Notes: a model not told the origin generated them from the sequence alone. Positions 45,531 through 56,520 are shown, counted from the first letter of the stretch. The stretch: 64,000 nucleotides of DNA from Oegoconia quadripuncta (GCA_949316235.1 OX438742.1:38818853-38882852), one strand, 5' to 3'. Translations and numbers: made by a program.

Positions 45531-46743
45531 TATATTTTCTTCTATTTTTTTTATGAAAAATAACACTTTTATAGGAAACTAACTTGAACTATTATATTTT
45601 AAATTGACAATGATGAAATGAATAGGCCGTCAAATGCCAACTGAAACTATCAATCATTAAAATCAAAATATATACAAATGGATGTTATTGGCAGGAATTA
45701 AGTTTTTTTAACATACCCATTGTAATGTATAAACAAGGTTTTTTTATGAAACATCTAAGATAATAGCGAAATCAACTCAGGCAAATTAAAAACCTTGAAA
45801 GAAATGTTGTGCTCGGAGGTATAAATATTTACACAACAAACATATTGTAGATATTTGTGCAATTAGGATTAAATAGCCAATATAATTAGCCAAACATTTT
45901 TCTAAATTTTAATTCTCTTACCTGGTGCCCTGGGTACCTGGGTTTAAGAACTTGCTCTTAAATTTTTCTAAATGCTCCATGAAGGTTAATCGTTCGCCAA
46001 TTTTTGGGAAAATTTTCTCCAATGAATATTCAGTAAGCAAGGATAGATGACTCTTCTCCATTCCTTCTTCTGCAAAAATAAACCAACCATAACAGTAAGA
46101 AATAAGTAAATATCTTGCATGACGTCATTATTTTTCTTGTAAATTCATTAGGTAGGTAAGAGTAGTTTGCCCCTCAACATGTCACGTTCATCTCATAAAT
46201 TGGCGCATTGTGGTATCTGAAGAGGTCTCCTTACCTTTTTTGGAAAATACAGTCATACTCTGGCTTTTACCGACTAAAGTTTACCACTATAAATTGGTCA
46301 TCGATGTTAGCCCGTTAATACTCAATACATATAAACCTGAATTTTATCAATGCTCACCTCAGGCACTTCGCTACAATATAAGGAGTTGAGCAACGAAAAC
46401 AATAAACATGTAGGAATTACTCCGTGCTAGTCCATTAAATTGAGGGCGGAAAGTAGAGAGACGTGGTCATTACTCCACCGACAAGAGCATAGCTCTTAAA
46501 TTGAAGAATAAGAAGTCCATACAAGTCCTTGGGCATTGTAGTTATATGTATACCTCACACGAACTCACGCCCCATTTTTTCCTTTACCGGGTTGCGCCTG
46601 CGATAGGTAGGCTCCATTATTACGTCTCAGTTTCACGTGGTACCTTTTGTAAGTATTTTTTGCGACGAATCATGTAGGTACTTACCTTCGAATTTGTTTA
46701 TAATATCTTGAGAGTAGCCCCAGCTACTGAGCAGTCGTGACAT

Positions 46744-47244
46744 AGTAATTTCTTGATCTATATACTATAAACTCACTTGAAATTACAAACTAACCTTTTT
46801 TACGAAAATTTAGACTCGACACATACTCAACCGACGAACGACTAAAAGTAGTGGACCGAGTATTTCGCGCCGACGCCGACAGACGCAGGGTTGCCAGATG
46901 TTATTTTCCAATTTTAGCCAGATTAAAAATGTTTTATCCAAAATGTTATTTTCTCAAATAAACAACCGCCAAACTTCATTAAACAAGAATAACAAATAAA
47001 ATTGTAAATGAGTGTCTATAATTTCATAATTAATACAAACGCGCGCTTTAACTTGTAATAGAAATTTATTTTTAAAATGTCTTAATAAATCTAATGTCTA
47101 ATTAAATAGTTATTTAAAAAAAATTGGTGTGGGAAGCTTACTGGACTGGACTTAAAAAATAATATAAGAAGGGTGTTTCATTACCTAGGGTTTGTAATAA
47201 TAAGTTGTCTTCCGTCGGTTTTTCCGGAATCTTATAATCTTGGA
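46744..47244. other. 5' flank of the SAM gene
   Basis: A GC-rich patch at about 46850-46890 (GCGCCGACGCCGACAGACGC) contrasts with the AT-rich surroundings and could be a 5' leader or promoter of the minus-strand gene. No firm signal. Confidence 0.3.
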
Positions 47245-47346
47245 ATCTTTAAGAGTAGAGTGAATAGCATTTACTGAGATCGCGTGCTTCATCTTCGGCC
47301 ACATCATCACTTCACATCAGGTGAAAAAGTCATACATAAAAAAATA
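47245..47346 (+). repeat. Copy of the 12,279-12,386 SINE/LINE tail
   Basis: TACTGAGATCGCGTGCTTCA, CTTCGGCCACATCATCACTT, ACATCAGGTG, then an A-run. Confidence 0.7.
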
Positions 47347-47814
47347 TATTATTTAAAGATCAAAATACCGTCATTCATCGTTATCTAACATAAGGTGCAT
47401 ATTACCATTCGTACATATCAATATATTAAAGTTATCTGAAAGCGAAACTCGTAGGCGTTACGCATTTTATGAAACTACCAATGAACAGGAATCCTGAAAT
47501 AGCCTCAATCGCCTGTCATTTTTCTTCCAGGGTAACGTAAATGGGTACTAGTAGGTAATTTGTCGCATTTTTTCGGATCGTAAATGTCGAAACATTTCGC
47601 TGAACTGGATGCGGGCCGGCAGCAATGTTGTCAAAATTTATTTACAAAAAAGCGCCGAGTTGACTTTATAAACCGCTGGACAGTCAAATTTTGGCGAGGA
47701 AAGCTAGAGGAAATATTATTATTTATTATTTTCGACATTAAGCTTATTAGTAGCTCATAACATAACTGGATATTTACCACGAGCATATGGGGTTTCCCAC
47801 TTAAATGAAAAAAA

Positions 47815-48640
47815 CCATAGTTTAAGAACTTTAGCTGTTGTCGCTAAGTTCTTGTTAGTTAATTTTGCTAAAGACATTCGTCCTCAAATAATAATAATAA
47901 TAATGCCGGACGATCACACCGACTAGCTGGCCTCAAACGAGAACCGACCTCTGGGGACATTACCCAGAACACCAGTTCCGAGAAAATTTAAAAAAAATCG
48001 TTTTCTAAATTCGTATAGCAATAGTAAAATCAAAGTAGTAGTCGCCTAGCCAAATTGATTGTTAAGAACTTTAGCTGTTGCCGCTAAGGTCGTATTAGTT
48101 CATTTTGCTAAAGATATTCGTTCTCAAATAATAATAATGCCGGACGATCATACCGATTACCTGGCATCAAACGAGAACCTGGTAACGATTTCAGGCGGTA
48201 TTACCCAGATGACCCAATTCCGAGAAAATTTAGAGAAAATCGTTTTCTAAAATTTGTATAACAATAGTAAAATGAAAGAAATGGTCAGTTACTCAAGTTG
48301 TTAGCTAAGAACTTTAGCTGTTGTCGCTAAGTTCTTATTAGTAAATTTTGCTAAAAATATTAGTCCTCAAATAATAATAATGCCGGACGAAGACACCGAT
48401 TACCTGGCCTCAAACTAGGATACCCTTTATTACGAGAACCTAGTAACGACTTTTGGGGGCATTACCCATAACACCCAGACCCGAGAAAATTTATAAAAGA
48501 TCATTTTCTTAAATTTATAGAACAATAGTAAAATCATAAAAGTCAGTTCCCGCCAAGTTGACAGTTAAGAACTTTAGCTGTTGTCGCTAAGTTGTTCTGC
48601 GTTAATTTTTCTAAAAATATTCGTCTTCAAATTTTAAATA
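47815..48640 (+). repeat. Tandem array, about 243-bp unit
   Basis: AAGAACTTTAGCTGTTG starts units at about 47823, 48063, 48306 and 48566 (spacing 240, 243, 260). Each contains ATAATAATGCCGGACGATCA, CTGGCCTCAAACGAGAACC and TTCCGAGAAAATTTA. The third has an extra 20-bp piece. The fourth is partial. Confidence 0.9.
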
Positions 48641-48776
48641 CAAACCGCTATAGGAACCTACTATCGGTCTTTAGGGAATTAACTACTTATTTAATTACTA
48701 GCTTTAGCTCGCAAATTCGTCCGTGTACAATATAAACAAAAATAATTTGTGAATACATTCTATACACTTTTCTGTA

Positions 48777-49045
48777 TCGGGTGCCATAAAAACATAGCGC
48801 CTCGGATTTGTGTAGGGCCACCTCCAGATCGAGCATCCTTATGCGCCTCACCACTTGTGCTACTAACACAGTGGCAAGGCGTGCCGCTTCCCAGTACGAG
48901 CTCCCCCGTGCCGTCACCTGCGTATCGTGTGCATAAAAGGTTAGCGCGTCCGCGCTAGGAATGAGTTCGCCCCTCAGCACCCAGTAACCCATGTTTCACA
49001 GGAGCGGGCCTAGCACCGAGCCCTGTGGAATACGGTACCACGTTT
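48777..49045 (-). pseudogene. R1-like LINE reverse transcriptase fragment
   Basis: Minus-strand frame: YRIPQGSVLGPLL, stop, NMGYWVLRGELIPSADALTF, YAHDTQVTARGSSYWEAARL, then VAQVVRRIRMLDLEVALHKS and EALCFYGTR. PQGSVLGPLLW is RT motif B. YAHD stands where YADD is expected, so the catalytic aspartate pair is broken. GSSxxEAA and RIRMLxLEVALxKSE are typical of R1-clade elements. Confidence 0.85.
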
Positions 49046-49234
49046 TGGATAATCTATGAACCTATCCGAGAGGCAGGCGCCCACTATTCGGCATAGGTAT
49101 GGAGGCATGTCATGGAACTTCAGTGCCTCTATAATGCACCCCCAGGGGACTGGGGAACTTCGATATTGACCTTAACTACGGTAACCGGTTTCAAGACAAC
49201 GTGAGAATTAGCCATGACTTTCGTCTTGTCTATG

Positions 49235-49565
49235 TTAATTTTGAGACCTGAATGGAAGAAACGTTGTGATATATTCGCCATTTACATGTTTGCCTCCTCC
49301 AGTACGCAGGTGAACCTTCGGGGATATCACATCCCCCTGAGTAACATCCACACGTAATTGAATGGGTTTTGACTTTTGATCTTGTAGTTGCACATTCATT
49401 ATAGCGGCGTCAAACAGATATCTCAACATCTCGTATATCTCACCAATCGACTTGAGATAGCTGCAGAGATTCTAGAATAGCACAGATTTCGACAGAGTCG
49501 AACGTTATCATGTAGTCCATGAATGTAAGACACAGTGGCTGATTATACTCCTCTGTCGCTCAAGC
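49235..49565 (-). pseudogene. RTE-like LINE reverse transcriptase fragment
   Basis: Broken frames read EYNQPLCLTFMDYMITFDSV, LRYLFDAAIMNVQLQDQKSK and PIQLRVDVTQGDVISPKVHL. D-Y-x-x-x-FDSV is RT motif A and V-x-QGDVISPK is motif B of RTE-type elements. It differs from the adjoining R1 piece, so two LINE insertions or a chimera are present. Confidence 0.8.
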
Positions 49566-49750
49566 CCATTCCATATCATTACCTACCGTTTACGTGAGCC
49601 TCATCTCTTACGTCTCTACGTCTTCTTACTGCTGGGGCTAACCCAAGACGGGGTATCCTGACCCGGTAAGAGTATGAATGGTAATGATATGGAACGGGCT
49701 CGAGCGGTTGTAGCTCACGTAAACGGCAATGGTATGGAACGTGTTTACTA
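49565..49750. repeat. Permuted inverted repeat
   Basis: CATTCCATATCATTACC and CCGTTTACGTGAGCC at 49567-49602 recur inverted as GGTAATGATATGGAACGGGC (about 49680) and GCTCACGTAAACGG (about 49712), in a changed order. Confidence 0.55.
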
Positions 49751-50104
49751 CGCGGCAAGGCTGATTCATAAAACCCACATAATAATATCCGCTTTCAGGA
49801 ACACACAAGTCGCACAATTTCAAATTTGGAGCAGCTATCTGCATCAAAAGCTCTAACCTGAATGTCCCTTGTTTTTTTCCTCAATTTCTAAAATGAATGC
49901 CGAAAGAAGAATTCTAAAAGCGAGCGTGTAGATCTAAACAAGGAAGCCAAATTAAATAACAACCTTGATAAAAAAAAAAGAAAAAACCATGGCAATACGC
50001 GATAAAGTTGAAATCACACTATTTATCGTGGTAATCTGTTAAAATGAGTGACATAGTAGGCGTAGAGCAGCATTTTGACATTAGTTTGCGATAAAACGTG
50101 CGTT

Positions 50105-52490
50105 TTTAGCGAGATCAACTAGGGAAGTTTGGAATATGTATCAAAGATTATTATTTGACAGTGCAAGAATAATTTGAAACAATTGCACAACAGTCTTAGC
50201 AGATACTCATAAGTTTAATTGTATTGTATAGACAAGGACTTTTTGTGAATTACATATACAATTATTAGCTAGCGGTGTTAAAATTTTAGCAAGATCAACT
50301 ATAACAAAGATTATTAATTGACCGAGCGAAACATTCGAAGTATTTGCACAATAGACTTAGCAAATACGAATAAGTTTTTAGCGAGATCAACTGACAAAAA
50401 TAAAAATATACATTAAAGATTATTACCTGACAGAGCACGATTAATTTGAAGCAGTTGCACAACAGTCTTAGCACATACTAATAAGTGTAATTGTATTGAA
50501 CATGCAAGTTCAACTATAACAAAGATTATTACTTGACCGAGCAAAACAATTAGAAGCAGTTGCACAACAGTCTTAGCAAATACGAATAAGTTTAAATGTA
50601 TTGTATAAGTAAGGATTTATTATGCCTTACATAGAAACATGTTAGCCAGTGTGGTTAAGTTTTTAGCGAGATCAACTAAGGAAAGTTTAAAATATATATC
50701 CAAGATTATTACCTGACAGAGCAAGATTAATTTGAAGCAGTGGCACAACAGTCTTAGCAGATACTAATAACTTTAATTGTATTGTATAAACAAGGACTTT
50801 TTATGAATTACATAGAAACGTTTTAGCTAGTGTTATTAAGTTTTTAGCGAGATCAACGAAGGAAAATTAAAAATATCCATCCAAGATTATTACCTGACAG
50901 AGCAAGATTAATTTGAAGTAGTTGCACAAACAGTATTAGTAGATACTAATAACTTTAATTGTATCGTATAAACAAGGACTTTTTATGGATTACATAGAAA
51001 CATTTTAGCTAGTGTTATTAAGTTTTTAGCGAGATCAACGAAGGAAAATTTAAAATATACATCCAAGATTATTACCTGATAGAGCAAGATTAATTTGAAA
51101 TAGTTGCACAACAGTCTTAGCAGATAGTGATAACTTTAATTGTATCGTATAAACAAGGATTTTTTATGGATTACATAGAAACATTTTAGCTAGTGTTCTT
51201 AAGTTTTTAGCGAGATCAACTAAGGAAAATTTAAAATATACATCCAAGATTATTACCTGACAGAGCATGATTAATTTGAAGCAGTGGCACAACAGTCTTA
51301 GCAGATACTAATAACTTTAATTGTATCGTATAAACAAGGATTTTTTATGGATTACATAGAAACATTTTAGCTAGTGTTGTTAAGTTTTTAGCGAGATCAA
51401 CTAAGGAAAATTTAAAATATACATCCAAGATTATTACCTGACAGAGCAAGATTAATTTGAAGCAGTGGCACAATAGTCTTAGCAAATACTAATAAGTTTA
51501 ATTGTATCGTATAAACAAGGACTTTTTATGGATTACATAGAAACATTTTAGCTAGTGTTATTAAGTTTTTAGAGAGATCAACGAAGGAAAATTTAAAATA
51601 TACATCCAAGATTATTATCTGATAGAGCAAGATTAATTTGAAATAGTTGCACAACAGTCTTAGCAGATAGTGATAACTTTAATTGTATCGTATACACAAG
51701 GACTTTTTATGGATTACATAGAAACATTTTAGCAAGTGTTGTTAAGTTTTTAGCGAGATCAACTAAGGAAAATTTATAATATACATCCAAGATTATTACC
51801 TGACAGAGCAAGATTAATTTGAAGTAGTTGCACAACAGTATTAGTAGATAGTAATAAGTTTAATTGTATCGTATAAGCAAGGACTTTTATGAATTATATA
51901 GAAACAATTTAGCTAGTGTTGTTAAGTTTTTAGCGAGATAAACTAAGGAAAATTCAAAATATATATCCAAGATTATTACCTGACAGAGCCAGATTAATTT
52001 GAAGCAGTGGCACAACAGTCTTAGCAGATACTAATAAGTTTAATTGTATCGTATAAACAAGGACTTTTTATGAATTACATAGAAATATTTTAGCTGGTGT
52101 TGTTAAGTTTTTAGCGAGATCAACTAAGGAAAATTTAAAATATATATTCAAGAATATTACCTGACACAGCAAGATTAATTTGAAGCAGTGGCACAACAGT
52201 CTTAGCAGATACTAATAAGTTTAATTGCATTGCATAATCAAGGACTTTTATGTAGTACATATAAACTTATTAGCGACTGTTATTAAGTTTTTAGCGAGAT
52301 CAACTAAGGAAAAATTTAAATAGATAGCAAAGATTATTACTTGACCAAGCAAAATAATTTAAAGCAGTTGCACAGTAGTCTTAGCAAATACGAATAACTT
52401 TAATTGTGTAGTAACAGACAAGTCATTTTTATCAATTAAGTACAAACTTGTAAGCTGATATAGCTAAGTTTTTAGATAGATTCATTTCGG
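50105..52490 (+). repeat. Satellite-like array, 181-bp unit, about 13 copies
   Basis: GCGAGATCAACTAAGG marks units at about 50668, 50849, 51031, 51212, 51393, 51574, 51755, 51935, 52116, 52296 and 52477 (spacing 180-182 bp), with irregular units at 50111, 50291, 50383 and 50505. Each unit carries CAAGATTATTACCTGACAGA, CACAACAGTCTTAGCAGATA, GTATAAACAAGGACTTTTTA and three TTAGC words. Central units are nearly identical. Confidence 0.95.
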
Positions 52491-52874
52491 GACGTTAAGA
52501 ACATATACTGAGGATAATATCTTAGTTCAGTTTGCGAAGTTTTGTGGTAATGTTGACTAATATGTATCTTTGCCGCTAGTAACAACAAAAATTAGTAAGA
52601 ACCGTGACTTTCTTAGCACTAGTAAATAACAGTCCATTGCTATCACAGCCAAACAACAACTTTGTTACTACGAATAAGGACAAATTGCTGGATAAAGAAA
52701 GAATTTAGCAGTACTGACTAATTTTTTCAGCTAAATATTGTTTGACCCTGCAGCTAACTGCTCTTTATTGAGGTAGAAAAGCCATCGCTACGGTTGCAAA
52801 AATTTTTGATTGGACAACTAAATCGCGGCAACCAAGTTTGTTTAGCTGCGATATATAAACCATTTCTTTCCGTG
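52491..52874 (-). repeat. Right terminus and subterminal zone
   Basis: TTAGC-type words continue (TTCAGCTAAATATTG, GCAGCTAACTGC) up to TTTAGCTGCGATATATAAAC and the terminal CATTTCTTTCCGTG. Confidence 0.5.
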
Positions 52875-55340
52875 TATATATCGGTCATAATGACAACCGC
52901 TCACTATAACCGACAGACTAATGTTCATGATAGCATTTATCAACCAACGCAACATTGACCTCTATATGAGTTGTGCCCGCGTAGACCTCCAACGTTGCCG
53001 ATACATAGAGGGGTGGAGTTTCAAGTTGTACTGGTTATCGCGATTTTTGCGATCGACGAGACTACTCGTGTTTTGTCGAGCGTCCGCAATCTAAACATTT
53101 CCTTTAAAAGATTAACAGATTTATTTTCATTACTTCTAGGGTCGTTACATACGTTCTGGAGACATTCTAAGTAAATGTATAAAAAAACCGTTAAAAAGTT
53201 ATAAAAACGCAACTATACGGTCATTATACTACAAGGTCGTTTAAATCTGAAATTAGTTTGGCCAGAAGCAAGTATACAGTAGGGGCTGTAGGCGTAACAG
53301 CCGTGACTTTATGTATATCTGTACTGCGAGACAGATTTTTACATCTGTTGTGATCGGGATTGTTAATCTTTGTTTTTGTCCTGGTCACAGTTGTTTCAAG
53401 TTTTATAAACCTCGATAAAGCTCGATATTACCAGGGAGTTTTTAACACTATCTCATGTGAGTCTCTCACTCACCGCGCTCCTTCATCCCCAGGGGTTAAC
53501 TAAAGCGTAAGTGCTCCAGAGTGGAACTCGTAACTGCATCCATATTTTATGCTTTCCCAAAAACTACCCCGAGAAAGTTTAAGAAATTTTGCTCATCTCA
53601 ACGGACTTGGCACAGAGTTTCGAAGCCCTTAACGGTATTTGGATGCATTAAATAGTGCGCACGGGCAAACTAAATATTTTACAGACGGCTGCTCTTCGTA
53701 ACAAGCATGTAACTTCGCTACACGAACATCGATCAAAATATTCCTTTTAGTACATTTAAAAATCTTGGAATGCTATTGAAATGGATTCGATATAACACCG
53801 ACAGTAGTGTCGTGCGCAATGTTTTGTCACAGGCTAGGCAGAATGATAAAATTTGCTATTAATTAGGAAAAAAATCAACTACAAATTAATAAGTTATTTT
53901 TTTAGCAATCTTTGTAACTGTTTAGAATATTTTCTAAACAGTAGTGGTCTTGATAATGCATTTCGAGGAAAGCTTACAATTTAAGGTAGGCACTGCTTTT
54001 CAACCTGTATGGAGGGCACGCCACTGAATTACACTGACTTCAGGTAGTGACACATTCATTAAAATAACTCTGGAGGAAAGGTCATTTCTTTATTCTGTTT
54101 TTCTTTTTCTTTTGTACATATGTCTGCAGCTAATTCTATTTCGCTGTTTGTTTTATTGCATAAATTAACTTTCAACCTACGATTCCTCTCGCGTGAATAA
54201 AAAGAATTGGCTGTATGGGTTCAGTGTCCTTTGCCTTTTCAAGAAGACACACTTTATATAAAAAAAAACTGGCTTTTTGGCGGGAACTCGGCGAGTGAAG
54301 TAGCATTTTTCTTTATAATTCTTATAATTTGTGCATTCTAACTTTTGAAGCTTAATAATGGCAGAATATTGTGCAGCAAACGTTAGTGATGGTGTACAAG
54401 TGAAGGGAAGTGTAAATTAAAGTGCGTAACGGAGCTTTCGGGTTCCCACAAGAAGCCGCCAAAATCTTTTGTAAAGCATTCTGCCACTTTACTGAAGAAT
54501 GACTTGACCGTGACTAGACTCTGTACACGCCAAGTATACGACGAATTACTTGTTTTGACTGAGACTGACTTACAACCTGAAGAAATAAGACATGGCTGTT
54601 ATGGGCTAGATCCCTTTGCCTTCTCATAGAGGAGAGAATGAAACGGAAAAAAAATAAAAAAAAACTATTTTCTACCTATTTTTACAAGAACAACCCCAGA
54701 GTGGATTTACAACAAATTTCGAAGTTGTAAATGTTACAAAATGATTATATTAAAGAATGTTTTCTTTTTATAATATCACACACAGAGTTTTCACACAAAT
54801 ATTTAAATATTTATGTGAAAACTCTATTGAAGTATCAATTGCTTAATTACGAGTATCTATATAGGTAGCTATGTGAAACCAATATGATGATTCCATTCAT
54901 TCAGATAGGTAGGTACTATCTAAAATGGACAATGGACGCATTGCCATGTCTTTCGCCGTTCGTTGAAATTGAAATCTGAGGCTCTATTGGTCAAAATTAC
55001 CAATTGGCGTTGGAGTCAGTTCCCAGCCCATTTAGACCTACCTTGCCGTGTGCGGTACGACGGAGCCATGAAATATTTCTAAGTACCCATCGACGTGGTA
55101 TGTTTATATATGATGGTGTCAAGTTAAAAGTATAAACATAGGTATAAAAATAGTTTCATTGTGAACTTGACATTGATAAGCTTAAATGCGTGTTCTAATA
55201 TAAAGTTACCGAAATTACCGACAGGTTCAAGTTGTAACTGTAGAACTAGCTGTTACCCGCGACTTTGTCCATGTAGAATTCGTTCTACTACTAAATGCGT
55301 CATTGTATCAGTCACTTTTCCGGGATAAAACGTGGGCGTG

Positions 55341-55341
<1 letters not shown>
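52875..55341. other. Interval without supported gene
   Basis: A short hairpin (ACTGTTTAGAA/TTCTAAACAGT) lies at 53917-53942 and a near-perfect 42-bp palindrome at 54784-54825. About 54205-54250 and 54590-54640 share words (GGCTGT..TGGG, CCTTTGCCTT), a possible pair of repeat ends. A family F end (ACTAGCTGTTACCCGCGACT) lies at 55243-55275. No coding domain. Confidence 0.4.
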
Positions 55342-55399
<58 letters not shown>

Positions 55400-55515
55400 T
55401 GTGTGTGTTTGTGTGTGGGTGTGGGTGTGGGTGTGGGTGTGGGTGTGGGTGTGGGTGTGGGTGTGGGTGTGAGTGTGGGTGTGGGTGTGGGTGTGGGTGT
55501 GAGTGTGGGTGTGTC
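55342..55515 (+). repeat. TG microsatellite passing into a GGTGTG array
   Basis: (TG)n covers about 55342-55395, then GGGTGT hexamers run to 55513 with two GAGTGT variants at spaced positions. Histidine/threonine and cysteine/valine open frames across it are artefacts. Confidence 0.95.
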
Positions 55516-55896
55516 TTTCTGCAAGAACAAAACTGATTTGACAGATGTTTAATAGAGTCATGATAGCGATACGGTATAATAATAGGTATTAAATCGATCG
55601 ACGGACTCACAAACATTGTTATGATTTATTATTTAATACTCGTACTAGGAGACACCTAGCAGTTATTTATAAACGACATTTACACGACTCGACCAACTTT
55701 TCCACGTGGTAGCACCTAACTTCAGATCCCACCTCATGTTTGTATTACAATTCAGATACTCGCGTTCAACTTTGATAGGTTTGTTGACACGTAATTTCTA
55801 CACATTAACCTAGACCCCGCCACCTTAAATTATTACTGAAATACAGAAAATATCGCATATTTTTTTACATATTGTCAATTACACTAAATATGTAAA

Positions 55897-56104
55897 CTGG
55901 CTAGCTATCACCATCTTATCTAAATCCGCCGCCAAGCAGCAATGTTAATAGCATTGTTGTGTACTGGTTGTCAGATATAAGATATAGCCAGTCCCCCAAA
56001 TGTGTTGGGGTTTCCGGGTCAGTACACTTCCACCTTCGACCTCATCTTCATTTAACATCAGGTGTGATTGAGGTCAAGTACCAACCCGTTTAGCATAAAA
56101 AAAA
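55897..56104 (+). repeat. SINE family A, 5' truncated
   Basis: CTGGCTAGCTATCACCATCT through TTAACATCAGGTGTGATTGA to GCATAAAAAAAA. The tRNA-like head is absent. Confidence 0.85.
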
Positions 56105-56295
56105 CTAGACTATGATTTATCCTTAATGACGTGCAACGGTTATTTTGTCCCATAATGTCATATTTGTTTTACTGAACATCTTGATTTTTAACTGGTGGGG
56201 TTCTATCGTATATGTTAAAGATTAAATTTGGATGACGTCTCAACTTAAAAACAAATTCCAACCCCAACATCAAACCTTCGACATCAACCCAACTA

Positions 56296-56520
56296 AAATT
56301 ATAAACGCGAAAGATTGTGTGTGTGTGTTTGTGTGTGTGTGTGTATGTGTGAATGTAAGTTTGTTACCTCTTCACGCCTAAACGGCTGGACGGATTTGGA
56401 TGAAATTTGCTTGGTAGATAGATTAGGACCTGGATTAACATATAGGTTACCTTTTTTTTGGTGAACCGATTTTGATGAATAGCTCCACGCGAACGAAGTC
56501 GCGGGCAACAGCTAGTGAAT
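56296..56520 (+). repeat. Family F relative, full length
   Basis: ATAAACGCGAAAGATTGTGT, CCTAAACGGCTGGACGGATT, TTAGGACCTGGATTAACATA, ACGAAGTCGCGGGCAACAGC, TAGTGAAT. Confidence 0.75.

Larger units (their letters stand above)
42707..46743 (-). pseudogene. Spliced SAM-domain gene, decayed
   Basis: Four exon-like blocks read on the minus strand. Exon 1 (46743-46686): MSRLLSSWGYSQDIINKFE, donor GTAAGT. Exon 2 (46069-45922), after acceptor TTTTTGCAG: EEGMEKSHLSLLTEYSLEKI, then FPKIGERLTFMEHLEKFKSK, donor GTAAGA. Together these form a SAM domain (W-G-Y opening, L-T-E-x-x-L-x-x-IFPKIGERL core). A third block (44879-44700) reads EEQEDVLLWMKNN, then after a one-base shift IDTVDHVKENWHNSTSARLY, an in-frame TAA, and MKEFAALKRLDGYRL before a GTAG donor. 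Last exon (42928-42707), acceptor TTTTCAG: NFSEIQTEINKKKFLEFGLN, YGPLLVAVSPDEDAIKSCSI, ending HALDCVLIKS and TGA overlapping AATAAA. Phases of exon 2 and the third block do not match, so at least one exon is missing or unseen. The layout resembles uncharacterised multi-copy SAM proteins I remember from insect gene sets. The frameshift and stop argue for a pseudogene. Confidence 0.65.
39683..52874. mobile_element. Putative 13.2-kb TIR element carrying a SAM-domain gene
   Basis: The left terminus CACTCAAAGAACAGATTAG and the reverse complement of the right terminus, CACGGAAAGAAATGGTTTAT, align over about 34 columns (25 identical, one gap), ending in the shared CAGCTAAA. TA precedes the left end (39681-39682) and follows the right end (52875-52876). 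Subterminal tandem arrays occupy both sides and share words in inverted orientation. Established knowledge: CAC-starting termini, short duplications and repeat-rich subterminal zones occur in CACTA/EnSpm-like transposons. I see no transposase, so class and mobility are inference. The interior also holds R1 and RTE fragments, so the copy is old. Confidence 0.5.

Noticed and set aside
40800..52490. CRISPR array or centromere
   Set aside because: Units are 108-243 bp with no short repeat/unique spacer pattern; the arrays are only 0.4-2.4 kb long, too little to claim a centromere.
54205..54640. Pair of long terminal repeats
   Set aside because: The two segments share only short words, no TG...CA ends or primer-binding site are seen.
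55396..55513. Telomeric repeat
   Set aside because: The hexamer is GGTGTG, not the insect TTAGG repeat, and it grows out of a TG microsatellite.
55253..55616. His/Thr-, Cys/Val- and Pro/Thr-rich proteins
   Set aside because: All are readings of the TG/GGTGTG microsatellite in different frames.
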